This document shows, piece by piece, positions 27,552 through 35,262 of a stretch of 64,000 bases of DNA. The DNA is taken from contig NZ_LMMO01000003.1 in the NCBI RefSeq assembly GCF_001422285.1, positions 883,135 through 947,134 on the forward strand, in the 5' to 3' direction. Below the pieces are notes generated by a model, which saw only the letters and a program-made list of their open reading frames with translations, was not told the DNA's origin and searched no databases. How positions within the stretch are numbered: the stretch's first letter is position 1; the number at the start of each line of letters is the position of its first letter. The position numbers and the translations under genes were made by a program. The stretch comes from Frigoribacterium sp. Leaf263 (lineage in GTDB: Bacteria; Actinomycetota; Actinomycetes; Actinomycetales; Microbacteriaceae).

Positions 27552-28303
27552 CCCGCCCGATCATCACGCGCCTCCTGCCCGCTCCCTCCCGGCCGCTCGA
27601 CGACGAGGATCTGCTCACGCTGTTCGCCGCCGACGACCGGGGTGCGCCGCATGTGAGGGCGAACGCCGTCACGAGCGTCGACGGCTCGGCCAGCGTCGAC
27701 GGTCTCTCGGGCGGTCTCGGCGGGCCCGCCGACCTGCTGGTGTTCGACCTCCTCCGGCGGCTCTGCGACGTGGTCGTCGTCGGCGCCGGCACGGTGCGGA
27801 GCGAAGGCTACGGCCCGATGCGCCTGCACGACGCCGACGTGGCGTGGCGTCGCGCGCACGGTCTCCCCGATCATCCCGTGCTCGCCATCGTCTCGGCGTC
27901 GCTCGCCCTCGACCCCGCCGCATCGATGTTCGCCGACGCCCCGGTCCGCCCCCTGGTGATCACGAGCGACGAGGCGCCGCGCCAGGCACGGGTAGGGCTC
28001 GAGGAGGTGGCCGACGTGGTGACCTGCGGGGCGCACCGGGTCGACCCGCGCCTCCTCGTGACCGCCCTCGTCGCTCGGGGACTCCCCCGCATCCATTCCG
28101 AGGGAGGCCCGAGTCTGCTGGCCGATCTCGTCGAGGCCGATCTCGTCGACGAGATCTGCGTGACGACGTCCCCGACGCTCGTCGCCGGTTCCGGCCCCCG
28201 CATCGTGGCCGGCTCGGGGCCGGGCGCGGCCCGCGGCATGCGGCTCGATCATCTGCTCGAGTCGGAGGGCACGCTGCTCGCGAGGTACACGCGACGCCGG
28301 TAG
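27548..28303 (+). CDS. Pyrimidine reductase family protein (RibD C-terminal-like)
   Basis: This 251-residue protein carries only the RibD C-terminal reductase domain (dihydrofolate-reductase fold), with no deaminase domain. Typical segments are VRANAVTSVDGSASVDG at residues 36-52, VVVGAGTVRSEGYGPMR at 77-93, HSEGGPSLLADLVEA near 183-197 and VTTSPTLVAG. The mycobacterial relative Rv2671 is annotated RibD but can reduce dihydrofolate and gives p-aminosalicylate resistance when overproduced. Its coupling to folE and a FolP-like gene (GTG overlapping TGA) fits a folate- or pterin-linked reductase better than riboflavin synthesis. The transcript ends at the hairpin 8 nt downstream. Confidence 0.82.
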   Translation: MTRPIITRLLPAPSRPLDDEDLLTLFAADDRGAPHVRANAVTSVDGSASVDGLSGGLGGPADLLVFDLLRRLCDVVVVGAGTVRSEGYGPMRLHDADVAWRRAHGLPDHPVLAIVSASLALDPAASMFADAPVRPLVITSDEAPRQARVGLEEVADVVTCGAHRVDPRLLVTALVARGLPRIHSEGGPSLLADLVEADLVDEICVTTSPTLVAGSGPRIVAGSGPGAARGMRLDHLLESEGTLLARYTRRR

Positions 28304-28310
28304 ACGCCGA

Positions 28311-28344
28311 GGAGGCGCGCCCCGGGTGATCGGGACGCGCCTCC
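28311..28344. terminator. Bidirectional hairpin between folate-type operon and dhaM
   Basis: GGAGGCGCG pairs with CGCGCCTCC, with CCCG/CGGG continuing the stem. It lies 8 nt past the RibD-like stop and 43 nt from the dhaM stop. The arms are the same as those of the hairpin at 1078-1111, with only the loop different. Confidence 0.8.
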
Positions 28345-28386
28345 GACGATCTCGGCCGACGGCGTGTCAGGCCCCCGGCGCCCCGA

Positions 28387-29070
28387 TCAGGCCTTCTCGC
28401 CGAACCCGCCGTCGATGAGCGCGATGAGCTCGTCGACCGCGGCTTCGGCGTCCGGACCGGTGGCCATGATGGCGACCGTCGACCCGGCACCGACGTTGAG
28501 GCCCATGATGCGCAGCAGGCTCTTGGCGTCGACGCCGTTCACCGTGACGTCGGCCTGGAACGCGGATGCGTGCTTGACGAGCTCGGCCGCCGGGCGCGCA
28601 TGCAGACCCGACGCGTTCACGATGGTCGTCGAGCGCTCGACGGCGTCGCCGCCGCGGAGGTCGCGCTCATCGGCGTGGACGTCGGCCACCCCCGTGGCGG
28701 AGGAGGCCGCCTGGGCCACCTGGTCGAGGTCCCCACCGGTCTCGGCGGCCACAGCGGCGGCGACCGCTCCTTCGACCAGCGGGGCGTCCGCGATGACGAC
28801 GCGCTCCTTGTCCGCATCGTCGAGGAAGTCCACGACCGTCTCGGAGGTGAGGATGGCGGACCCGAGATCGCACAGGACGACGGCTCCCCCGCCGGCCGAG
28901 GCGGTGGCGACCGCGGCCGAGATCCGATCGAAGCTCGTTCCGATTCCGCTCTCGTCGGTGCCTCCCGCCGCGAGGAGCGTGGTCGACGGAGCCATCTGGC
29001 GAGCGAGCTCGACGACCCCCTCGGCGATCTTGGCGCTGTGCGAGACGATGACGATTCCGATGGTGGGCAT
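28387..29070 (-). CDS. dhaM: DhaM, EIIA-HPr fusion phosphotransfer subunit
   Basis: DhaM passes phosphate from the PTS to the ADP bound in DhaL. In this 227-residue protein an EIIA-Man-like domain (residues 1-130, VIVSHSAKIAEGV with His11 as phospho site) is fused to an HPr domain (residues 147-220, IVNASGLHARPAAELVKH with His157). The HPr regulatory Ser in AKSLL is also present. The E. coli protein has a further EI-like domain, which is lacking here, so enzyme I must come from elsewhere. It is the last gene of dhaK-dhaL-dhaM, 3 nt after dhaL. The function is cytosolic dihydroxyacetone phosphorylation. Confidence 0.92.
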   Translation of the reverse strand: MPTIGIVIVSHSAKIAEGVVELARQMAPSTTLLAAGGTDESGIGTSFDRISAAVATASAGGGAVVLCDLGSAILTSETVVDFLDDADKERVVIADAPLVEGAVAAAVAAETGGDLDQVAQAASSATGVADVHADERDLRGGDAVERSTTIVNASGLHARPAAELVKHASAFQADVTVNGVDAKSLLRIMGLNVGAGSTVAIMATGPDAEAAVDELIALIDGGFGEKA

Positions 29071-29073
29071 GCT

Positions 29074-29724
29074 CTACGACTCCTTGGTGGACTCGGCCGC
29101 CGTGTCGGCGGCCGCGGTGATGATGAGGGACGACGACTGGGCGCCGGGGTCCCGATGGCCCACGGCTCGATCGCCGAGATAGCTGGCCCGCCCCTTGCGA
29201 GCGACGAGCGGCTCCGTCGACGCGGCGCCGAGGGCGGCGGCGTCGGCCGCGGAGCGGAGCACGGCCGCGGGATCGGCGCCGGCGCCGGCCGACTCCGTCG
29301 CGGCCTCGACCGCCGGCGTCCAGGCGTCGACCATGGTCTTGTCGCCGCTGTCGGCCTTGCCGCGCAGCACGATGCCGTCACGGGCCGCCGTCAGCAAGGA
29401 GACCACCGAATCGGAGTCGAGCTCGCGGGCCTCCCCGAGCGCGGCGGCGGCCTTCAGGTAGGCGGTGCCGAGCAGGGGACCGGCGGCTCCCCCGACGGTG
29501 GAGATCAGAGTGGTCGCGACGAGTCTCACGACGACCGCCGGCGGAGCGTCGTCGGGCAGCTCGGTCATCCTCTCCCGGACGGCGGCGAAGCCCCTCGCCA
29601 GGTTCTCGCCGTGGTCGCCGTCGCCTATCTGACGGTCGAGCTCGCTGAGGGCGTGCCGCTCGGCGGTCACGACCTCGGCCGTCCGCTCGATCCAGGCGCG
29701 GACCCAGGTGGAGTCGAGTGTCAT
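29074..29724 (-). CDS. dhaL: Dihydroxyacetone kinase subunit DhaL
   Basis: DhaL holds the ADP/ATP coenzyme of PTS-dependent dihydroxyacetone kinase and phosphorylates the dihydroxyacetone bound by DhaK. The 216-residue helical-barrel protein has the Mg-binding motif D-x4-DGDHG with Asp30, Asp35 and Asp37, a glycine-rich STVGGAAGPLLGTAYL and DSGDKTMVDAW, all typical. The C-terminal RKGRASYLGDRAVGHRDPGA is the usual end. A 20-residue Ala/Thr/Ser-rich tail follows. It lies between dhaK (37 nt upstream) and dhaM (3 nt downstream). No ribosome site is stronger than average; the ATG is preceded by GAGAGGAAC. Confidence 0.94.
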   Translation of the reverse strand: MTLDSTWVRAWIERTAEVVTAERHALSELDRQIGDGDHGENLARGFAAVRERMTELPDDAPPAVVVRLVATTLISTVGGAAGPLLGTAYLKAAAALGEARELDSDSVVSLLTAARDGIVLRGKADSGDKTMVDAWTPAVEAATESAGAGADPAAVLRSAADAAALGAASTEPLVARKGRASYLGDRAVGHRDPGAQSSSLIITAAADTAAESTKES

Positions 29725-29761
29725 GCGATGTTCCTCTCTCGGTCTAAGGGGTGGGGCACGA

Positions 29762-30763
29762 TCATCGCCCTCGGCGGAGGGCGGCGGTCTCGACGGGTGC
29801 GTCCCAGAGCTCGGTGAGCTCGTCGTCGAGACGGGTGACGGTGAGCGAAAGCCCCTGCATCTCGAGAGACGTGACGTAGTTCCCCACGAGGCTCCGCGAG
29901 ACGACGACGCCCTGCTCTCCGAGCACCTCGGCCGCGCGCCGATAGGCGATGTAGAGCTCGACGCTCGGCGTCCCGCCCATGCCGTTCACGAACAGCAGCA
30001 CCCGATCGCCGCTGACGACGCCGAGATCGTCGACGATCGCCGCGAGGAGGCGGTCGACGATGGCGTCGACGGGCTCCAGGGGGATCCGTTCGCGGCCGGG
30101 TTCGCCGTGGATCCCCACGCCGAACTCGATCTCGTCCTCGGCGAGGACGAAGCCTGGTTCGCCGGCGTGCGGGACGATCCCCGCCGCGAGGGCGACGCCC
30201 ATGGACCGGGTCGCGGCGACCGTCCTCCGGGCGATCTCCGCCACGGCGGCCAGGTCGTCCCCGCGCTCGGCCGCGGCACCCGCGGTCTTCTCCACGATCA
30301 CGGTCCCGGCGACGCCGCGGCGACCCGCCGTGAACAGGCTGTCCTTCACGGCGACGTCGTCGTCGACCAGCACGGACTCGACCGTCACCCCCTCGGCCTC
30401 CGCGAGATCGGCCGCCGTCTCGAAGTTCAGGACGTCGCCCGTGTAGTTCTTGACGATGTACAGGACGCCGGCTCCCCCGTCCACCGCCAGGGTGGCGGCG
30501 ACGATGGGGTCGGGCGTCGGCGAGGTGAACACCGGCCCGGGCACGGCCGCCGACAGCATGCCGTGTCCGACGAAGCCCGCGTGGAGGGGCTCGTGCCCGC
30601 TGCCGCCACCGCTGACGAGGGCGACCCGACCTGCGACGGCGCCACCTGCCCGCCTGACGAAGACGGGATCGTGCGAGACGACGACGAGGTCGGCGTGCGC
30701 CAGGCCGAAGCCGGCGACCGCCTCCCGGACGACATCGGCCGGGTCGTTGATCAGCTTCTTCAT
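29762..30763 (-). CDS. dhaK: Dihydroxyacetone kinase subunit DhaK
   Basis: DhaK binds dihydroxyacetone covalently through a hemiaminal with a histidine, and DhaL then transfers phosphate to it to give dihydroxyacetone phosphate. The 333-residue protein has SGGGSGHEP near residue 51, KNYTGDVLNF at 105-114 with the catalytic Asp110, and GIHGEPG with the substrate His219. The C-terminal GNYVTSLEMQGLSLTV is typical. The start is fixed by AGGAGGACC 4 nt upstream. It is the first gene of the dha operon and is divergent from glpF. Palindromes in the 200-nt intergenic region may control both units. Confidence 0.95.
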   Translation of the reverse strand: MKKLINDPADVVREAVAGFGLAHADLVVVSHDPVFVRRAGGAVAGRVALVSGGGSGHEPLHAGFVGHGMLSAAVPGPVFTSPTPDPIVAATLAVDGGAGVLYIVKNYTGDVLNFETAADLAEAEGVTVESVLVDDDVAVKDSLFTAGRRGVAGTVIVEKTAGAAAERGDDLAAVAEIARRTVAATRSMGVALAAGIVPHAGEPGFVLAEDEIEFGVGIHGEPGRERIPLEPVDAIVDRLLAAIVDDLGVVSGDRVLLFVNGMGGTPSVELYIAYRRAAEVLGEQGVVVSRSLVGNYVTSLEMQGLSLTVTRLDDELTELWDAPVETAALRRGR

Positions 30764-30840
30764 CGAAGGTCCTCCTGGTGATGGGAGCCCGGTGCGGACC
30801 CGCTCCATTCCTCCACGAAAGTACTCCCCCTGATCCGCTG

Positions 30841-30854
30841 TGCACATATGTGCA
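30841..30854. promoter_or_regulatory. Palindrome TGCACATATGTGCA, likely operator
   Basis: This is a perfect 14-bp palindrome in the dhaK-glpF divergent region, 78 nt from the dhaK start and 110 nt from the glpF start. Flanking bases extend it weakly. Its symmetry and place suggest a dimeric repressor of the DeoR, IclR or LacI kind; no such gene is in the window. Confidence 0.55.
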
Positions 30855-30895
30855 AACCCGGTGGTTCTGGCACTCCCCCGACGCGATGCCGCGAC

Positions 30896-30911
30896 TAGGG
30901 TGTGGGCACAC
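30896..30911 (+). promoter_or_regulatory. -10 TAGGGT overlapped by GTGTGGGCACAC inverted repeat (glpF)
   Basis: TAGGGT at 30896-30901 could be the -10 for glpF. The inverted repeat GTGTG-GG-CACAC at 30900-30911 overlaps its last bases and the start-point region, a classic repressor position. Confidence 0.45.
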
Positions 30912-30963
30912 GCTCACCGCGGGATGCACAGTCGCACCCGCCCGACGACTAAGGAAGGTCGAC

Positions 30964-31683
30964 GTGGACCTGGGACAGATTTTTCTCTCTGAAGTGGTGG
31001 GCACCGCGATGCTCATCCTGCTCGGCGGCGGTGTCGTCGCCAACGTCGCCCTGACCAAGACGAAGGGGTTCAACGGCGGATTCCTCATGGTCAACTTCGG
31101 CTGGGGCCTCGCGGTCTTCGCCGGTGTGACCGTCTCGTACTCGTCCGGCGGCGCGCTCAACCCCGCCGTCAGCCTCGCGCAGCTGATCCTCGGCAACATC
31201 GACTTCGTCGCCTTCCTGGTCTACCTGGCCGCCCAGATGATCGGCGCCATCATCGGCGCCGTCCTGATCTGGCTCGTCTACAAGAACCACTTCGACGAGG
31301 AACCCGACCCCGCGGCCAAGCTGGGCGTCTTCGCGACCGGCCCCGCCATCCGCAACTACGGCTGGAACCTCGTCACCGAGATCATCGCGACCTTCGCCTT
31401 CGTGCTCGTCGTCCTCGGCTTCACCAACGGCGGCACCCCGGCCGAGCTCGGCGCCATCCCCGTCGCCTTCCTCGTGATCGCGATCGGCGCCTCCCTCGGT
31501 GGCCCGACCGGCTACGCCATCAACCCCGCCCGTGACCTCGGACCGCGCATCGCGCACGCCTTCCTCCCCATCAAGGGCAAGGGCACGAGCGACTGGGGCT
31601 ACGCCTGGGTGCCCGTCGCCGGTCCGCTGATCGGCGGCGCGCTGGCGGCCATCACCTCCGGCGTGCTGCTCCCCGTGGCCTGA
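30964..31683 (+). CDS. glpF: Glycerol facilitator (aquaglyceroporin)
   Basis: GlpF lets glycerol and other small polyols diffuse across the membrane. The 239-residue MIP-family protein has six helices and both pore motifs, SGGALNPAVSLAQ near residue 60 and GYAINPARDLGPR near 183. The Asp after the second NPA motif (NPARD) is a hallmark of glycerol-conducting members, as opposed to strict water channels. The GTG start follows AAGGAAGG by 5 nt. Upstream lies a probable -10 with operator-like repeats; downstream a tandem repeat and then glpK at 119 nt. It probably works with glpK to trap glycerol inside. Confidence 0.94.
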   Translation: MDLGQIFLSEVVGTAMLILLGGGVVANVALTKTKGFNGGFLMVNFGWGLAVFAGVTVSYSSGGALNPAVSLAQLILGNIDFVAFLVYLAAQMIGAIIGAVLIWLVYKNHFDEEPDPAAKLGVFATGPAIRNYGWNLVTEIIATFAFVLVVLGFTNGGTPAELGAIPVAFLVIAIGASLGGPTGYAINPARDLGPRIAHAFLPIKGKGTSDWGYAWVPVAGPLIGGALAAITSGVLLPVA

Positions 31684-31714
31684 CCACGACACCACGACAC
31701 CACGACACCACGAC
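31683..31714 (+). repeat. Four perfect 8-bp tandem repeats (ACCACGAC)
   Basis: Four ACCACGAC units start at the last base of the glpF stop codon and lie in the glpF-glpK spacer. Copy number could vary by slipped-strand events and alter the spacing of the downstream leader. Confidence 0.9.
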
Positions 31715-31802
31715 TCATCGCTGACCGCGGCGGGGCCGGGCTCTTGCGAGCCGCGCGCCCTGGTCCGTGGTCGACACCATCAACGACGAAGGAGACACAC
31801 CC

Positions 31803-33320
31803 GTGAGCGACGACTACATCCTGGCGATCGACCAGGGCACCACCAGCACCCGCGCCATCATCTTCGACCACTCGGGCACCATCGTGTCGACCGGTCAGAA
31901 GGAGCACGAGCAGATCTTCCCCCGCGCCGGCTGGGTCGAGCACGACCCGCTCGAGATCTGGACGAACACCCGCGAGGTCATCGGTCAGGCCCTCTCGCGT
32001 GCCGACATCACCCGTCACAACATCAAGGCCGTGGGCATCACCAACCAGCGCGAGACCGCCGTCGTCTGGGACCGCACGACGGGCAAGCCGGTCTACAACG
32101 CGATCGTCTGGCAGGACACCCGCACGCAGTCGATCGTCGACCGCCTCGCTGCGGACGGCGGCGTCGAGCGCTTCAAGCCGATCGTCGGGCTGCCCCTCGC
32201 GACCTACTTCTCGGGCACGAAGATCGTCTGGATCCTCGAGAACGTCGAAGGCGCACGCGAGAAGGCCGACGCCGGCGACCTCATGTTCGGCACCACCGAC
32301 TCGTGGGTCATCTGGAACCTGACGGGCGGCGTCGACGGCGGCGTTCACGTCACCGACGTCACGAACGCCTCGCGAACCCTGTTCATGGACCTCGAGACGC
32401 TGGAGTGGCGCGACGACATCCTCGAGGCGTTCGACGTCCCGAAGTCGATGCTCCCCGAGATCAAGAGCTCCTCCGAGGTCTACGGAACCGTCGAGTCGTC
32501 CAACCTGCTGCGCGAGGTGCCGATCGCCGGCATCCTCGGCGACCAGCAGGCGGCCACCTTCGGTCAGGCCGCCTTCGACCAGGGCGAGTCGAAGAACACG
32601 TACGGCACCGGCAACTTCCTCATCTTCAACACGGGTGAGGAGATCGTGCACTCGAAGAACGGCCTGCTGACCACGCTGGGCTACAAGCTCGGCGATGCGG
32701 CGCCGCACTACGCGCTCGAGGGCTCCATCGCCGTCACGGGCTCGCTCATCCAGTGGCTGCGCGACAACCTCGGCATCATCGGCTCGGCGGCCGAGGTCGA
32801 GACCCTGGCGACGACCGTCGACGACAACGGCGGGGTGTACTTCGTCCCGGCGTTCTCGGGCCTGTTCGCCCCCTACTGGCGCTCCGACGCCCGCGGTGCC
32901 CTCGTCGGATTGACCCGGTACGTCAACAAGGGCCACATCGCGCGCGCCGCCCTCGAGGCGACCGCGTTCCAGACCCGCGAGGTCCTCGACGCCGTGAACG
33001 CCGACTCGGGCGTCGACCTGACAGAGCTGAAGGTCGACGGCGGCATGACCGCCAACGACGCCCTCATGCAGTTCCAGGCCGACATCCTCGACGTCCCGGT
33101 GGTCCGCCCCGTCGTCGCCGAGACCACGGCCCTCGGTGCGGCGTACGCGGCCGGTCTCGCGGTCGGCTTCTGGGAGACCCTCGACGACCTCCGTCAGAAC
33201 TGGCAGGAGGACAAGCGCTGGACCCCGAACATCGATGCGGACGAGCGCGACCGCACCCTGCGACTCTGGAAGAAGGCTGTCACGAAGACCTTCGACTGGG
33301 TCGACGACGACGTGAACTGA
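31803..33320 (+). CDS. glpK: Glycerol kinase
   Basis: GlpK phosphorylates glycerol with ATP to sn-glycerol 3-phosphate in the cytosol. The 505-residue protein matches the normal FGGY-family glycerol kinase length. N-terminal [15 protein letters not shown] is the first phosphate-binding segment; [19 protein letters not shown] and IVWQDTRT are family signatures; [20 protein letters not shown] and [12 protein letters not shown] mark the C-terminal half. The GTG start has GAAGGAG 8 nt upstream. It is followed by a strong hairpin terminator. No glycerol-3-phosphate dehydrogenase gene (glpD) is in the window, so the next step must be encoded elsewhere. Confidence 0.97.
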   Translation: MSDDYILAIDQGTTSTRAIIFDHSGTIVSTGQKEHEQIFPRAGWVEHDPLEIWTNTREVIGQALSRADITRHNIKAVGITNQRETAVVWDRTTGKPVYNAIVWQDTRTQSIVDRLAADGGVERFKPIVGLPLATYFSGTKIVWILENVEGAREKADAGDLMFGTTDSWVIWNLTGGVDGGVHVTDVTNASRTLFMDLETLEWRDDILEAFDVPKSMLPEIKSSSEVYGTVESSNLLREVPIAGILGDQQAATFGQAAFDQGESKNTYGTGNFLIFNTGEEIVHSKNGLLTTLGYKLGDAAPHYALEGSIAVTGSLIQWLRDNLGIIGSAAEVETLATTVDDNGGVYFVPAFSGLFAPYWRSDARGALVGLTRYVNKGHIARAALEATAFQTREVLDAVNADSGVDLTELKVDGGMTANDALMQFQADILDVPVVRPVVAETTALGAAYAAGLAVGFWETLDDLRQNWQEDKRWTPNIDADERDRTLRLWKKAVTKTFDWVDDDVN

Positions 33321-33333
33321 GCTCCGACCGCGA

Positions 33334-33364
33334 ACGGGCCCGCTCCCCTCGGGGGCGGGCCCGT
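33334..33364 (+). terminator. Terminator of glpK
   Basis: ACGGGCCCGC pairs with GCGGGCCCGT, with an inner CCCC/GGGG stem. It begins 13 nt after the glpK stop and may also serve trpD, which converges 74 nt further on. Confidence 0.85.
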
Positions 33365-33437
33365 CGTGCATGCAGGGCGACGGCGCTCACCCGGCCTCCG
33401 GCGCCGAGGAGGTGCGGGTCGATCCCCCGGGACGGCG

Positions 33438-34493
33438 TCAGGCCGAGCGGGTGGCCGCCACCCAGGCGTCGAGCTTCCGACTCGCACTCCCCGAGTCGAT
33501 GGCCTCCGCGGCGACGGCGAGCTGCTCGCGGAACCGGACGATCACCGGGCGGTCCCGCTCCGACGGGTCGACCGCGAGCCGGTACGACACGAGACCCGCG
33601 GCCGCGTTCAGCAGCACGATGTCGCGTACCGGACCGGTCTCGCCCGCCAGCACCCGACGGGCGACGTCGGCGTTGTGCTCGGCGTCGCCGCCGACGAGGT
33701 CGTCGATCGTCGCCCGCGCGATCCCCAGCTCGAGCGGATCGAGATCGTGTTCGGTGACCGACCCCGACGAGATCTCCCAGATGTGGCTGTGGCCGGTCGT
33801 CGTCAGCTCGTCGAGCCCGTCGTCGCCGCGGAACACCAGGGCGGTCGCGCCACGCGTCTGGAACACGCCCACGATCAACGGCACCTTGTCGAGGGAGGCC
33901 ACGCCCACGGCGCTGGCCTCCGGCCGTGCCGGGTTGACGAGCGGGCCGAGGAAGTTGAACACCGTCGGCACGCCGATCTCGCGGCGGACTCCCGCGGCAT
34001 TGCCGAAGCCGGGGTGGAACGCAGCGGCGAAGGCGAAGGTGACGCCGACCTCCCGGAGCACCGCGGCGACGCGCTCGGCGGACAGGGTGAGATCGATGCC
34101 GAGGGCCGCCAGGACGTCCGAGGACCCGGACGACGAGCTGGCTGCGCGGTTCCCGTGCTTGATGACGGGCACACCGGTCGAGGCCACGACGATGGAGGCC
34201 ATGGTCGACACGTTGACCGTGCCGAATCGGTCCCCGCCCGTCCCGACGATGTCGACGGCCAGGGAGTCGACGGGCAGAGCCACGGCGTGCGCGAGGACGG
34301 CGTCGCGGAAGCCGACGATCTCGTCGACGGTCTCGCCCTTCGACCGCAGCGCGACCAGGAAGGCCGCGAGCTGAGCCGGCGTGGCCTCGCCCAGCATCAC
34401 CCGCTCCATGGACCAGGTCGCCTCGGTGATCGACAGGTCGCGTCGCGCGAGGAGCGACTCGATGATCAGGGGCCAGGAGAGCTCGTGGGTCAT
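33438..34493 (-). CDS. trpD: Anthranilate phosphoribosyltransferase
   Basis: TrpD joins anthranilate to phosphoribosyl pyrophosphate in tryptophan synthesis. The 351-residue cytosolic enzyme has the PRPP-binding DIVGTGGDRFGTVNVST near residues 81-97, KHGNRAASSSSGSSDVLAALG near 113-133 and the FNFLGPLVNPARP segment. It stands alone, not in a trp operon, beside ctaE; this trpD-ctaE-qcrCAB arrangement is conserved in actinobacteria including mycobacteria. The ATG lies 6 nt after a TAACCT box with no ribosome site, so a leaderless transcript is likely. There is no visible leader peptide or attenuator. Confidence 0.96.
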   Translation of the reverse strand: MTHELSWPLIIESLLARRDLSITEATWSMERVMLGEATPAQLAAFLVALRSKGETVDEIVGFRDAVLAHAVALPVDSLAVDIVGTGGDRFGTVNVSTMASIVVASTGVPVIKHGNRAASSSSGSSDVLAALGIDLTLSAERVAAVLREVGVTFAFAAAFHPGFGNAAGVRREIGVPTVFNFLGPLVNPARPEASAVGVASLDKVPLIVGVFQTRGATALVFRGDDGLDELTTTGHSHIWEISSGSVTEHDLDPLELGIARATIDDLVGGDAEHNADVARRVLAGETGPVRDIVLLNAAAGLVSYRLAVDPSERDRPVIVRFREQLAVAAEAIDSGSASRKLDAWVAATRSA

Positions 34494-34499
34494 GCCGCC

Positions 34500-34505
34500 A
34501 GGTTA
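34500..34505 (-). promoter_or_regulatory. -10 element TAACCT for trpD
   Basis: On the minus strand TAACCT stands 6 nt before the trpD ATG, and no Shine-Dalgarno sequence is present. Confidence 0.5.
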
Positions 34506-34560
34506 GCGGCGTGCGCCTAGTCGCTCTGATAGCTCGTCGTCAAGAGAAATTCCCGACCCG

Positions 34561-34579
34561 GGGTTTCCTGCGCAAACCC
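34561..34579. promoter_or_regulatory. Inverted repeat GGGTTT-N7-AAACCC upstream of ctaE
   Basis: Two 6-bp arms separated by CCTGCGC cover the expected -35 area of the ctaE promoter and could be an operator for the cytochrome operon. Confidence 0.4.
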
Positions 34580-34595
34580 AAGGGGACTTTCCAGG

Positions 34596-34601
34596 CATAA
34601 T
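34596..34601 (+). promoter_or_regulatory. -10 element CATAAT for ctaE-qcrCAB
   Basis: CATAAT ends 7 nt before the GTG at 34609, the leaderless spacing seen at other genes here. Confidence 0.5.
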
Positions 34602-34608
34602 GGACCGC

Positions 34609-35241
34609 GTGACAAGTACCTCTCTCTCGAGACCTTCCGGACCGGTCGTCAACCGACCGAGCACCGTTGCCGTGGGCACCATCGTGTGGCTGGGCAGCGA
34701 AGTCATGTTCTTCGCGGGTCTGTTCGCCATCTACTTCACGCTGCGAAGCACCTCGCCCGGTCTCTGGGAGTTCGAGACGGCCAAGCTCGACGTGCCGTTC
34801 GCCCTGACCAACACGATCATGCTGGTGCTCTCGTCGGTGACCTGCCAGTTCGGCGTCTTCGCCGCCGAGCGGATGCAGTCGCGGCGGACCGGTCGGCTGT
34901 TCCAGGTCGGCCAGTGGGGCATGGTCGAATGGTTCTTCCTCACCTACGCGATGGGCTCCGCGTTCATCTGCCTCCAGGTGTTCGAGTACGCGCACCTCAT
35001 CTCCGAGCACGTCACGCTCAGCTCCAACGCCTACGGTTCCGCCTTCTACATGACGACCGGGTTCCACGGAGCCCACGTCATCGGCGGCCTCATCGCGTTC
35101 CTCCTCACCATCGGCCGGGCGTTCGCCGTCAAGAACTTCGGTCACAAGGAGGCGACGACCGCCATCGTCGTCTCGTACTACTGGCACTTCGTCGACGTGG
35201 TGTGGATCGGCCTCTTCATGGTCGTCTACGTCCTCAAATAG
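34609..35241 (+). CDS. ctaE: Cytochrome c oxidase subunit III
   Basis: CtaE is subunit III of the aa3 oxidase in the bcc-aa3 supercomplex. The 210-residue protein has five membrane helices. [22 protein letters not shown] is spread over the first helix (only its pattern is relevant: the W-L-S/G-E-x-M-F-F signature), followed by [18 protein letters not shown] and [15 protein letters not shown], all typical. The start chosen is the GTG at 34609, because it gives the MTS... N terminus seen in relatives and the right distance from CATAAT; an ATG nine bases earlier overlaps that promoter. It is followed 21 nt later by qcrC and is the first gene of ctaE-qcrC-qcrA-qcrB. Confidence 0.94.
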   Translation: MTSTSLSRPSGPVVNRPSTVAVGTIVWLGSEVMFFAGLFAIYFTLRSTSPGLWEFETAKLDVPFALTNTIMLVLSSVTCQFGVFAAERMQSRRTGRLFQVGQWGMVEWFFLTYAMGSAFICLQVFEYAHLISEHVTLSSNAYGSAFYMTTGFHGAHVIGGLIAFLLTIGRAFAVKNFGHKEATTAIVVSYYWHFVDVVWIGLFMVVYVLK

Positions 35242-35262
35242 GCATTGGATCGCTCACACAGC

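Noticed and set aside
33365..33437. Third intact copy of the GGAGGCGCG hairpin
   Set aside because: The sequence has the left arm (GGAGGTGCGG) and a weak right side (CCCGGGACGG), but the pairing is mostly lost. It is counted only as a decayed relative.
34494..34560. trp attenuator or leader peptide before trpD
   Set aside because: The trpD start lies 6 nt from its -10 box, so there is no room for a leader, and I see no Trp-rich short frame.
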